From Methanobrevibacter sp. (GTDB taxonomy: Archaea > Methanobacteriota > Methanobacteria > Methanobacteriales > Methanobacteriaceae), in the NCBI GenBank assembly GCA_017404125.1, contig JAFRCZ010000169.1, positions 1 through 11,362 on the forward strand: a stretch of 11,362 nt of DNA, read 5' to 3'. Shown here one piece after another: positions 1-6,139 of this stretch. Made by a program: the position numbers and the translations under genes. The notes beneath the pieces were generated by a model. That model was not told the DNA's origin. It ran no database searches and was given only the letters and a program-made list of their open reading frames with translations. Every line of letters starts with the position of its first letter. Positions within the stretch are counted from its first letter, which is position 1.

Positions 1-30
1 AATAAGATTTTTGACTTGAACAATACTACT

Positions 31-100
31 GAAAATATTTATTTTGAATAAATATTTTCTGATTTTTTTGTATTTTTTTATTTTTTAATAATTTTTAATT
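31..100 (+). terminator. Hairpin plus oligo-T terminator of an off-window gene
   Basis: GAAAATATTTATT (31-43) and AATAAATATTTTC (47-59) form a perfect 13-bp inverted repeat around a 3-nt loop. Long T-runs follow from about 61 to 100 and continue to about 150. Archaeal transcription ends mainly at oligo-T tracts, so this is the likely 3' end of a plus-strand gene lying left of the window. The inverted repeat is seen directly; the function is inferred. Confidence 0.5.
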
Positions 101-184
101 TTTTAATTATTTAATTTTCTTGAATTATTTTTTTTATTTTTATTACTTTTTTCATTATTTTAACAGTTTAAATAATAATACTAA

Positions 185-231
185 TTTAAAAAAAAGTATT
201 ACTTAATATAAATTTTAAAAAAAGTATTACT
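185..231 (+). repeat. Two direct copies of an A-tract AGTATTACT element
   Basis: TTTAAAAAAAAGTATTACT at 185-203 and TTTTAAAAAAAGTATTACT at 213-231 differ only in the lengths of the T and A runs. The second copy recurs exactly, in inverse orientation, at 4107-4125. The core AGTATTACT also occurs at 554-562. Function is unknown. Confidence 0.6.
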
Positions 232-574
232 AATTTTTATTTGGCCTTAAATTTAGTTTATTTCTAAAAAAACAGTTAATTAATTGATTTATATTAAAAA
301 TAGTCTTAGTTGTTCTTTATTTAACCAAATAATGATTTAAAATTGGTTTTGATGAATTAAGTTAATAATAAGGAAAATTTATTTTTATTATAATTATTAC
401 TTTTTTGAAATAATCCATTATTCTAGAGTTAAATTAATTTTTATGCTATTTAGTGCTATTTTAACTAATTTAAAGTTTTTTAAATTATTATTTTTAAAAA
501 ATATTGATTTTTAGAGGACTAAATTTTAGAAATTTTTTCAAAATATTTATATGAGTATTACTACATATATAAAA

Positions 575-602
575 AGTGTGATTTTTTTATTTTAATCACA
601 CT
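575..602. promoter_or_regulatory. Inverted repeat AGTGTGATT/AATCACACT, possible operator
   Basis: AGTGTGATT (575-583) and AATCACACT (594-602) are perfect 9-bp arms around a 10-nt T-rich spacer. This is a relatively GC-containing dyad in an otherwise nearly pure A/T stretch, which makes chance less likely. It could be an operator for a dimeric regulator or an RNA hairpin; about 290 bp separate it from the first start codon. The dyad is seen; the role is inferred. Confidence 0.35.
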
Positions 603-731
603 AGTCCATTTATTAAAATTTAAGTATTTAGTTATAATATTCATTCAAAATTCACTATTTTTCCTTTATTTGGGTATTATAATCATAAGACTTATTTATT
701 TTAGTATTATGGCATTAAGAGAATAATTTCT

Positions 732-756
732 TAATTTAGGTGATTTTCCTAAATTA
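732..756 (+). promoter_or_regulatory. Hairpin with a Shine-Dalgarno-like sequence in the presumed leader
   Basis: TAATTTAGG (732-740) and CCTAAATTA (748-756) form a perfect 9-bp stem with a 7-nt loop. The 3' side of the left arm and the loop read AGGTGAT (738-744), a full match to part of the archaeal ribosome binding consensus, but no sensible ORF starts just downstream. It lies about 137 nt upstream of the operon's first ATG and may fold in the leader RNA. Confidence 0.35.
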
Positions 757-878
757 GATCATTTTGATTAAATCGAATGAATTTTCTATGATTGTTTCTT
801 AAATGTTTTAAATTGACTTTTTTAGAATTTGCAGGTTTGATTTTTCAAGATGGTTTGATTTCTTTAAGAAAAAATTTT

Positions 879-884
879 GGAGAT
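879..884 (+). promoter_or_regulatory. Ribosome binding site GGAGAT
   Basis: GGAGAT sits 8 nt before the ATG at 893 and supports that start codon. Confidence 0.6.
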
Positions 885-892
885 AAAATTTT

Positions 893-1969
893 ATGTTAGA
901 CATAAAACATACAATATGCCCTTCATGTTCTGTAGGATGTGGGCTAAATATTGTTTCAAAAGATGGGACAGTAGTTGGTTCTTATCCATATAAAAGACAT
1001 CCTATAAATGAAGGTAAAAATTGTTTAAACGGTCGAAATTCCATCCTGCAATTTGATAATCAAATTGAGGAACCTTCAATAGTGAAAAATGGTGAACTTG
1101 AGGGATCTGACTGTGAAACTGTCTTAAACATTGTTAAAGACCAGTTAGCTTCCATAGATAAAAATGAGTTAGCCATTATCTGTTCCGGTAACAGCACTAA
1201 TGAAGAGCTTGATAAGATTAAAGAATTTGCTGATGGCTTTGGTTGTGAAAAAATAGGATTTTATGGATATAACTTCCCTAATTTCTCAGCTGATGTAGCA
1301 AGCTATGATGATATAGCAAGTGCAAACACCATATTGGCTATTGGGGACATTTATAGGGAAAATCCTTTATTGGCTAGAAGAATAGTGTTGTCTAAAGAAA
1401 ATGGTGCAAAGCTAATTAATTTAGATGATGTGGAAAAATCCATTACTTCTTTGAATGCAGATGAATTCATTCAATTTGAGGGTCATCTTGATGATAAGAT
1501 TGATGCTCTTAAAAGCGAATTGGATGAAAATTCAATAATCATTGCAAACAAGGTCTGTTGCAAAGATGACTTTGTATCATTGGAATCCTTAGCTGAGGGT
1601 ACCGGTGCAAAGCTATTGCCTGTTTTCAATGCCCCTAACATGAAAGGTGCAATGAATAGAATGGATTCATGGGACGCTGAAGAAGTAAAGAACATTATTG
1701 ATGACTCTAAAGTACTTATTGTCGTGAAGGATAATCCATTGGAATATCTATCTAAAGACGACATAAAAGGAAAAGGTTTTATTGTAAATATTTCCAATGA
1801 AGACAATGCATTTGCAAAAATATCTGATGTCATTCTTCCAGGTAAGTCCTGGGCAGAAAAGACAGGAACTTTCACTAACTGTGAAGGTGTGGAACAATGC
1901 TTTGACATTTCTGCAGAAATTGAAAATGATAATTTAAGCGAAGTGGAAATATTCGATGAGCTTGCTTGA
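893..1969 (+). CDS. FdhA-like molybdopterin oxidoreductase homologue, short and degenerate (FlpA-type)
   Basis: A 358-residue protein of the molybdopterin oxidoreductase superfamily. The N-terminus has a 4Fe-4S binding pattern C9-x2-C12-x3-C16-x27-C44. Rossmann-like segments for the pterin-guanine-dinucleotide domains follow, and a C-terminal block near 315-340 (SDVILPGKSWAEKTGTFTN) matches the conserved region of formate dehydrogenase and FwdB families. It is about half the usual length of FdhA and has no C-terminal domain. The Lys normally after the fourth cysteine (C-x-K-G) is Asn46, and the segment that carries the active-site Cys/Sec in formate dehydrogenases (around 125-140 here) has none. 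It may therefore bind a cluster, and perhaps cofactor, without oxidising formate. It is the first gene of an operon whose next two products are F420- and Hdr-linked, so an electron-transfer or scaffold role is likely. FlpA of Methanothermobacter is the closest named relative I recall; the family is solid, the exact function is not. Confidence 0.85.
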   Translation: MLDIKHTICPSCSVGCGLNIVSKDGTVVGSYPYKRHPINEGKNCLNGRNSILQFDNQIEEPSIVKNGELEGSDCETVLNIVKDQLASIDKNELAIICSGNSTNEELDKIKEFADGFGCEKIGFYGYNFPNFSADVASYDDIASANTILAIGDIYRENPLLARRIVLSKENGAKLINLDDVEKSITSLNADEFIQFEGHLDDKIDALKSELDENSIIIANKVCCKDDFVSLESLAEGTGAKLLPVFNAPNMKGAMNRMDSWDAEEVKNIIDDSKVLIVVKDNPLEYLSKDDIKGKGFIVNISNEDNAFAKISDVILPGKSWAEKTGTFTNCEGVEQCFDISAEIENDNLSEVEIFDELA

Positions 1970-1973
1970 TATC

Positions 1974-1979
1974 GGTGAT
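1974..1979 (+). promoter_or_regulatory. Ribosome binding site GGTGAT fixing the FdhB-like start
   Basis: GGTGAT lies 3 nt upstream of the ATG at 1983 and is an exact match to the archaeal anti-Shine-Dalgarno. It selects 1983 over the in-frame ATG at 1956, which lies inside the preceding gene. Confidence 0.6.
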
Positions 1980-1982
1980 AAA

Positions 1983-3134
1983 ATGAGTGAAAAATTTATT
2001 CTTGCTAAAAGTAAAGCAAATGAAATAACTGATAGTGGAGCATGTGGAGGAGCAGTAAGTTCTATTTTCCAATATTTATTAGCTAATGAAATAGTTGATG
2101 GAGTATTGACTCTTAATAAGGGTGTTGACATCTATGACGGTGTTCCAAGACTTCTAACAAGTGCAGAAGAAGTAATTGAGACATGCGGTTCCTTGCATTG
2201 TGCACCTACAATGGTAAGTGACTTGATTTCTGATTTTTTAGCTGATGAAAGAATAGCTGTTGCAGTTAAGCCATGTGATGCAAAGGCTATTAATGAATTG
2301 GTTAAAAGACACAGAATTGATGGCGATAAGATCATCACTGTCGGTTTGAACTGTGGTGGTACAGTAAGGCCTGAAATGGCACAGGAAATGATCGAAAAAT
2401 TCTATAAGGTTGACCCTTCCAAAGTCGTTAAGGAAGAAATTGACAAAGGTAAATTCATCATTGAGCTTGATGATGGTGAAGAAATCGGAATCAAGATTGA
2501 TGACTTGGAAGAGGAAGGTTACGGACGTCGTGACAACTGTCAAAGATGTGAACTTAAAGTTCCTCGTAATGCTGACATTGCATGTGGTAACTGGGGTAGC
2601 GAACCTGGTTGGACATTTGTTGAAATCAACACTGAAAAAGGTCAGGAAATAATTGATGGAGCTATTGCAGAAGGATTTATTGAAACCAAAGCACCTTCTG
2701 AAAAGGCTTTGGAAATGAGGGACAAAGTTGAAAACATCATGATTAAGATGGGTAATAGAAATGTGGGTAAACAATTGGATGATGGTTTATCCCTTGAAGA
2801 ATGGGAGGCTCAATGGAACAAATGTATCAAATGTTTTGCTTGCCGTGATGTTTGCCCTATCTGTTGGTGTCATGAATGTGAACTTGAAAAACCTTACTTT
2901 AAGGATGATCCGCAATCACCTCCTGATCCATTAGGATTCCATGGGGTCAGATTATCTCATATGAGTCCAAGCTGTATTAATTGTGGTCAATGTGATGACG
3001 TTTGTCCAATGGAAATTCCAGTATCCAAGATATTCCACAAAATTCAAAAGAAATATGAAACTCACACTGGATATGTTGCGGGTATTGGTGATGAAAAACC
3101 TCCATTATACAGTCCAATGAAAGAAGACTTTTAA
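1983..3134 (+). CDS. Coenzyme F420 hydrogenase/dehydrogenase beta subunit family protein (FdhB/FlpB-like)
   Basis: A 383-residue FAD- and iron-sulfur-containing protein of the FrhB/FdhB family, which in methanogens exchanges electrons with coenzyme F420. Visible family segments are [10 protein letters not shown] near 18-27, CGSLHCAP near 68, KPCDAKA near 96, LNCGGT near 122 and [20 protein letters not shown] at 186-205. Towards the C-terminus are two 4Fe-4S sites, C281-x2-C284-x2-C287-x3-C291 (followed by extra cysteines 294, 296 and 299) and C331-x2-C334-x2-C337-x3-C341. The ATG at 1983 is preferred because of its GGTGAT site and because homologues begin MSEKF-like; an in-frame ATG at 1956 would add nine residues overlapping the previous gene. 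It starts 13 nt after the FdhA-like gene, so the two are surely co-transcribed. It probably carries electrons between F420 and the MvhD-like protein encoded next. Family assignment is firm. Confidence 0.92.
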   Translation: MSEKFILAKSKANEITDSGACGGAVSSIFQYLLANEIVDGVLTLNKGVDIYDGVPRLLTSAEEVIETCGSLHCAPTMVSDLISDFLADERIAVAVKPCDAKAINELVKRHRIDGDKIITVGLNCGGTVRPEMAQEMIEKFYKVDPSKVVKEEIDKGKFIIELDDGEEIGIKIDDLEEEGYGRRDNCQRCELKVPRNADIACGNWGSEPGWTFVEINTEKGQEIIDGAIAEGFIETKAPSEKALEMRDKVENIMIKMGNRNVGKQLDDGLSLEEWEAQWNKCIKCFACRDVCPICWCHECELEKPYFKDDPQSPPDPLGFHGVRLSHMSPSCINCGQCDDVCPMEIPVSKIFHKIQKKYETHTGYVAGIGDEKPPLYSPMKEDF

Positions 3135-3148
3135 AGGAGTTGAATTTT

Positions 3149-3550
3149 ATGGCAGAAGATGTTAAAATAGTAGGTTTTTGTTGTAATTGGTGTTGTTATG
3201 GTGGTGCTGATACTGCAGGTACTGCACGTATGCAATATCCTCCAAATGTAAGAATCATAAGGGTTATGTGTTCTGGAAGAATCAATCCTTCTATGATATT
3301 CAAAGCATTTAAGGAAGGTGCAGATGGAGTATTTGTAGGAGGCTGTCACATTGGTGATTGTCACTATGATGCTGGTAATTACAAATGGAATAGAAGAGCA
3401 TTGATGACTAAAGACATCATAGAGGAATTTGGAATTGACAAGGAAAGATTTAGATTTGAATGGATTTCAGCATCTGAAGGAGAAAAATTCCAAAGGACTA
3501 TGAAAGAGTTTCACAATACCATTAGCCAACTTGGACCAAGAAACAAATAA
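3149..3550 (+). CDS. mvhD: MvhD-family hydrogenase iron-sulfur (delta) subunit
   Basis: A 133-residue 2Fe-2S protein of the MvhD/VhuD family. In methanogens MvhD docks hydrogenase or formate dehydrogenase onto heterodisulfide reductase HdrABC and delivers electrons to HdrA for flavin-based bifurcation. The conserved cysteines are all visible: CCNWCC at 11-16, C41 in MCSGR, and C66 and C71 in [10 protein letters not shown]; the length is normal. The ATG at 3149 follows an AGGAG site (3135-3139) at 9-nt spacing. A TTG at 3140 is possible but lacks such a site. It starts 14 nt after the FdhB-like gene and completes an FdhA-FdhB-MvhD-like triplet. Because the mvhGA hydrogenase genes are absent here, this is probably a paralogue (FlpD-like) and not the copy belonging to the main Mvh hydrogenase. 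The family is clear; the partner complex is inferred. Confidence 0.92.
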   Translation: MAEDVKIVGFCCNWCCYGGADTAGTARMQYPPNVRIIRVMCSGRINPSMIFKAFKEGADGVFVGGCHIGDCHYDAGNYKWNRRALMTKDIIEEFGIDKERFRFEWISASEGEKFQRTMKEFHNTISQLGPRNK

Positions 3551-3630
3551 TTAGACTGTTGAACAATAATAATGAAATAAAATTTTTAAAAAAATAGATT
3601 TTAATTAATCGTGTTTCAAAACTAAATAAA

Positions 3631-3717
3631 AGCTATCTATACTTCTAAAGGAAGTTTAGTGCTTCTATTAATAGTAAGCTATATTTCTATGAAATTTAGT
3701 GATTCTATAAAAAAAGT
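3631..3717. repeat. Imperfect tandem repeat of about 45 bp
   Basis: Unit 1 (3631-3676) and unit 2 (3677-about 3717) both start AGCTAT, contain TTTAGTG followed by a TTCTAT segment, and end in AGTA. They differ by several substitutions and a few missing bases in unit 2. They look like an old duplication; function is unknown. Confidence 0.4.
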
Positions 3718-3794
3718 AAACCATATTGTTTTATCTAATTCCAAAACAAACAAAACATTAAAAAGTTTTTATTCTCGAAATTCAGACGAAAAAA

Positions 3795-3909
3795 AAGAAG
3801 ATTTAATCATTAAATCAAATCAATAAATTTAAATTAATTTTCAAATCAAATCAACTTATTACTTCCAGGTAATATTTATAAATTTAATTTAAATAGATTA
3901 AATCTTCTT
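3795..3909. repeat. Nested inverted repeat with ATTAAATC motifs
   Basis: AAGAAGATTTAATC (3795-3808) is the exact reverse complement of GATTAAATCTTCTT (3896-3909). Inside it, ATTTAAATTAA (3827-3837) pairs with TTAATTTAAAT (3884-3894). The left arm also overlaps a local palindrome, GATTTAAT-c-ATTAAATC (3800-3816). The central part contains a small potential hairpin, ATTAC-n6-GTAAT, near 3860-3875. A structured RNA or regulator-binding region is possible. Confidence 0.4.
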
Positions 3910-3914
3910 AAATC

Positions 3915-3991
3915 CAATTAAAATTAATAGCTCATAATTAAATCTTGAATTTGAATTTATCCATTTGAGATTTAATTATTAATTTTAATTG
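3915..3991. terminator. Long 24-bp hairpin, probable bidirectional terminator region
   Basis: CAATTAAAATTAATA (3915-3929) and ATTAAATCT (3937-3945) pair continuously with 3968-3991, giving a 24-bp stem with one 7-nt bulge (3930-3936) and a loop of about 22 nt. T-rich sequence follows on the plus strand (about 4010-4036). The position between convergent genes fits transcription termination, but archaea do not need hairpins, so an RNA-stability or regulatory role is also possible. Confidence 0.4.
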
Positions 3992-4106
3992 AAAAGTAAA
4001 TTTTGTTATATTTTTAATAAACTTGATTTTTTTTTAAACTGTTTATATTAGTACATCTATTTTTATAATCCATATTTATTAAGTTTTTACATATTATTCT
4101 AGTTTT

Positions 4107-4125
4107 AGTAATACTTTTTTTAAAA
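4107..4125 (-). repeat. Inverse copy of the A-tract AGTATTACT element
   Basis: The minus strand reads TTTTAAAAAAAGTATTACT, identical over 19 nt to 213-231. It lies about 50 nt downstream of the stop of the flavodoxin-like gene and reads in that gene's sense direction. Confidence 0.55.
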
Positions 4126-4173
4126 ATTTTATTAAGTTTAAGATTTTTAAAATTTGTCATGCAATATATTAGA

Positions 4174-4806
4174 TTATAATACCAGTTCTTTTCCTTTTTC
4201 GAAAGCTGCTTCTCTTTCTTTTGGGAAAATCTTTTCATGTCTTTCATATCTTTCTTCAGCATTGAAGAACCATGGCCAATCTGTTTTGCTGTAATCCTTA
4301 AGCTGAAGTGTTTCTCCAGATACAAAGACTTCAGTAGGCCCTACAAAGCCGTTGAATATGTTTTGATATTTCTCAAGCAATTCCACATACATTGTATCAG
4401 GGGCATTGCTTGTCATGATGAGCAATGTTGGAATTGGATTTTCATTGCAGCATGGAGTTTCAGCATTGTATGTCAAGTTTTGGAATACCAATCTTTCATA
4501 AAGTGCTCTAAATGATGCGGTCATTTCACTTAAATAGTTTGGAGATCCGATAATCAAGCCGTCAGCTTCACGAATAGCATCCAATACTTCTGTCAAGCCG
4601 TCTTTGCGTATGCATTTTCCTTTATATTTCTCTTTCTTGCATCCGAAGCATGAAACGCAACCTGTGTATTTTTCCAAACGGAACAAGTTGAACTTTTGAA
4701 CTTCTGCTCCTGCAGATTCCGCCCCTCTTATTGCCTCATCGATTAATGTGTCAGTGTTCCATCCTTTTCTTGGTCCTGCATTAACAGCTATTATTTTTTT
4801 AACCAT
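4174..4806 (-). CDS. Flavodoxin-fold NAD(P)H-dependent oxidoreductase with a cysteine cluster (Isf-like)
   Basis: A 210-residue cytoplasmic flavoprotein of the NADPH-dependent FMN reductase / iron-sulfur flavoprotein group. The FMN phosphate-binding turn is near residues 8-20 (NAGPRKGWNTDT). The flavin-contacting loop after strand 3 is visible as IIGSPNYLSEMTASFRALYERL at about 85-107. A cysteine motif C50-x2-C53-x2-C56-x8-C65 probably holds a 4Fe-4S cluster, as in Methanosarcina Isf; the last gap is slightly longer than in the Isf proteins I know. The start is supported by AAAGGAGAT at 4810-4818. In methanogens such proteins are thought to act in redox shuttling or oxidative stress; the substrate here is unknown. 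It is transcribed alone, convergent to the flp-like operon and divergent from the channel-like gene. Confident on fold, not on partner. Confidence 0.88.
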   Translation of the reverse strand: MVKKIIAVNAGPRKGWNTDTLIDEAIRGAESAGAEVQKFNLFRLEKYTGCVSCFGCKKEKYKGKCIRKDGLTEVLDAIREADGLIIGSPNYLSEMTASFRALYERLVFQNLTYNAETPCCNENPIPTLLIMTSNAPDTMYVELLEKYQNIFNGFVGPTEVFVSGETLQLKDYSKTDWPWFFNAEERYERHEKIFPKEREAAFEKGKELVL

Positions 4807-4809
4807 TTT

Positions 4810-4818
4810 ATCTCCTTT
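4810..4818 (-). promoter_or_regulatory. Ribosome binding site AAAGGAGAT
   Basis: On the minus strand AAAGGAGAT lies 3 nt before the ATG at 4806 and supports that start. Confidence 0.55.
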
Positions 4819-5012
4819 TAAAATTTGTAAAAAAAATTCATTAGTTGTGTTATTTTTTTATTGTTTATTTAATTTAACTATTGTTATTTTTAATTCCACA
4901 TTTCTTAATACTAAATTCTAAATCATAAATAACTATTTAAAATAAAAATAAGAAAGTAAAAATAAGAGAATAAAAAACAAAATAAAAAAAGAAAAATAAA
5001 AACTGTGGTCAT

Positions 5013-5831
5013 ATGAATAATAATTATTTAGTTTTTCAGATAATAGTTTCATTAATAATTTTTGGAATCATTTTTCTGATGGGATATACTTTAAAGGACA
5101 GAATCCTTCATAAGGTAAATTTCTTTTTAAATCCTCACGAGTATCTGCCGGATGAACAAATAAAAACATTAAAGCAGTTTTATTATCTGCTTTTAATTCT
5201 GGTTCTGTTTGTAACAATCGTAAACTTCTTTTTTGATAATGATATAGTCATGCATAACAGTCCGGAGTTTTATGTATTTAATTCAGTAATAGATATAATA
5301 TGTTCAATGTATATTGGAATAAACATTTATGACGGCTCTAAAAAAAGCAAAATATTAATCGTGTTCTTAATCCCACTTGCTTCAATCGCATTTTTACTGT
5401 TTGGAGAGTCAGTAATTGAATACTGGGATTTTATACGTATTCCTGCATTATTATACATTATGAAAATATTATATGATAAATTCAAGACATTCACTACTAA
5501 ACATAATCTTGGAAAATCAATATTTCTGCTCTTTACAATAATCTTTATCACTTTTATCCTAACTCTCTTTGTAGAGAATGAAGATCCATTAAACGCTTTG
5601 GTCATGGTGTCTAATGCATTTACAAGTAATGGGTATGCGATTACTGGTGAAAGTGTTGTAGGAAAAATCATCAGTATTTTTCTGGTATGGAGCGGTTATA
5701 TCATATCCGGAGCAGCTACAGCCACTTTAAGTGCTGCAATTCTAATCACTCACTTCAATCGTAAACTAAATCGTTATGATGAAAAATTCGAGAATCTTGA
5801 AAATCTGATAAAAGACCTGAAGGATGATTGA
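5013..5831 (+). CDS. Six-helix ion-channel-like integral membrane protein
   Basis: A 272-residue membrane protein. Hydrophobic helices are visible at about 6-26, 56-74, 87-106, 113-132, 168-187 and 217-246. Between the last two is a short re-entrant-looking segment with TSNGYAITG at 204-212, placed where potassium channels carry the TVGYGD selectivity filter. The C-terminus (248-272) is charged and looks coiled-coil, as in tetrameric channels. The layout of six helices, a pore loop before the last helix and a C-terminal coiled coil resembles the ion-transport / K+ channel superfamily. The filter is not canonical and no clear voltage-sensor arginine ladder is seen, so ion selectivity and gating are unknown. 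Upstream only a weak GGTCAT-like site precedes the ATG. Downstream, the duplicated mch leader begins 30 nt after the stop. Membrane location is firm; channel identity is an inference from pattern. Confidence 0.75.
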   Translation: MNNNYLVFQIIVSLIIFGIIFLMGYTLKDRILHKVNFFLNPHEYLPDEQIKTLKQFYYLLLILVLFVTIVNFFFDNDIVMHNSPEFYVFNSVIDIICSMYIGINIYDGSKKSKILIVFLIPLASIAFLLFGESVIEYWDFIRIPALLYIMKILYDKFKTFTTKHNLGKSIFLLFTIIFITFILTLFVENEDPLNALVMVSNAFTSNGYAITGESVVGKIISIFLVWSGYIISGAATATLSAAILITHFNRKLNRYDEKFENLENLIKDLKDD

Positions 5832-5861
5832 GGTAATGAAACATTTAAACTGGAATAATTT

Positions 5862-6070
5862 TATAAAATTTTAAATATTTAGTTAATTAACTGTAAATAT
5901 AATATTTTATTCATTTTTAATAATAATTCAATTTAATCGATTTATTTATTTATTTATTTTTATTTGAATAAATTAATTTACAAATGTATTTTAATTGAGG
6001 TTAAAATATGGTTAGTGTTAATTTAGAAGCTAAAAAAAATGTAGATATAATGATTGAAAAAGCTGATGAT
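5862..6070 (+). repeat. Left direct repeat: diverged copy of the mch leader and first 21 codons
   Basis: This block aligns with 10269-10493. The 63 coding bases (6008-6070 against 10431-10493) align without gaps and differ at five positions. The noncoding part shares TATAAAATTTTAAATA, TTAGTTAATTAA, ATAATATTTTATTCATT, TTATTTTTATTTGAATAAA and TTTTAATTGAGGTTAAA, with a net 16-nt length difference. This copy has an ATTT microsatellite at 5940-5959 that the right copy lacks. Similarity stops sharply after 6070. Confidence 0.85.
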
Positions 6071-6139
6071 ATATATTTTAAGAAATTTATTATATATAAT
6101 AATATTATATTAATATTTTCCAAAATCAATTTCATTTAA
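6008..6139 (+). pseudogene. mch: Truncated mch 5' fragment
   Basis: The ATG at 6008, with its GAGGT ribosome binding site, begins a frame whose first 21 residues (MVSVNLEAKKNVDIMIEKAD and one more D) match the intact mch product except for T11N and V14I. Homology then ends and the frame continues through unrelated A/T-rich sequence to a TAA at 6137-6139, giving a possible 43-residue peptide. The last 30 nt overlap the 3' end of licD on the other strand. It cannot make cyclohydrolase. It may still be transcribed, because the leader is largely preserved, and would then run antisense into licD. Confidence 0.8.
6087..6102. terminator. Perfect 16-nt palindrome downstream of licD
   Basis: TTATTATATATAATAA at 6087-6102 is a perfect palindrome just past the licD stop codon (minus strand) and 17 nt inside the left duplication boundary. 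It may help end the minus-strand operon. Weak, being pure A/T. Confidence 0.25.

Larger units (their letters stand above)
1..892. other. AT-rich intergenic region upstream of the flp-like operon
   Basis: No convincing gene is present on either strand. From the left it holds a hairpin and T-runs (31-150), two direct copies of an A-rich AGTATTACT element (185-203, 213-231) with a third core at 554-562, an inverted repeat at 575-602, a TATAATATT-type AT box near 633-641, and a second inverted repeat at 732-756. The long distance to the first start codon suggests a long leader or distal regulatory sites for the operon. No tRNA or known riboswitch was recognised. Confidence 0.6.
3551..4173. other. 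Gene-free convergent intergenic region rich in inverted repeats
   Basis: This stretch separates the 3' ends of two convergent transcripts. I see no supportable gene. It holds an imperfect tandem repeat (3631-3717), a small palindrome (3800-3816), a spaced inverted repeat (3795-3909), a long hairpin (3915-3991), T-runs near 4027-4036, and one inverse copy of the A-tract AGTATTACT element (4107-4125). Terminators for both flanking transcripts are expected here. Confidence 0.6.

Noticed and set aside
60..160. Long T-rich and A-rich tracts as a possible replication origin
   Set aside because: No origin recognition box-like repeats and no orc1/cdc6 gene nearby; the tracts are explained by termination and general AT richness.
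185..231. CRISPR array
   Set aside because: Only two adjacent copies of a 19-nt low-complexity element with a 9-nt gap, no regular spacers and no cas gene.
1956..1982. Alternative ATG for the FdhB-like protein at 1956
   Set aside because: It falls inside the preceding gene with no ribosome binding site, while ATG 1983 has a perfect GGTGAT and gives the family-like N-terminus.
2238..2774. Minus-strand open frame of 178 codons inside the FdhB-like gene
   Set aside because: It lies opposite a strongly supported gene, has no recognisable motif, and its Phe/Thr/Ser-rich composition is typical of an antisense shadow.
4014..4325. Minus-strand frame overlapping the 3' end of the flavodoxin-like gene
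   Set aside because: It is mostly A/T-rich intergenic DNA translated as Lys/Asn/Ile, out of frame with the real gene and with no motif.
5940..5959. ATTT microsatellite as a phase-variation switch
   Set aside because: It lies in the noncoding left leader copy, far from a working start codon, and there is no gene whose frame it would change.
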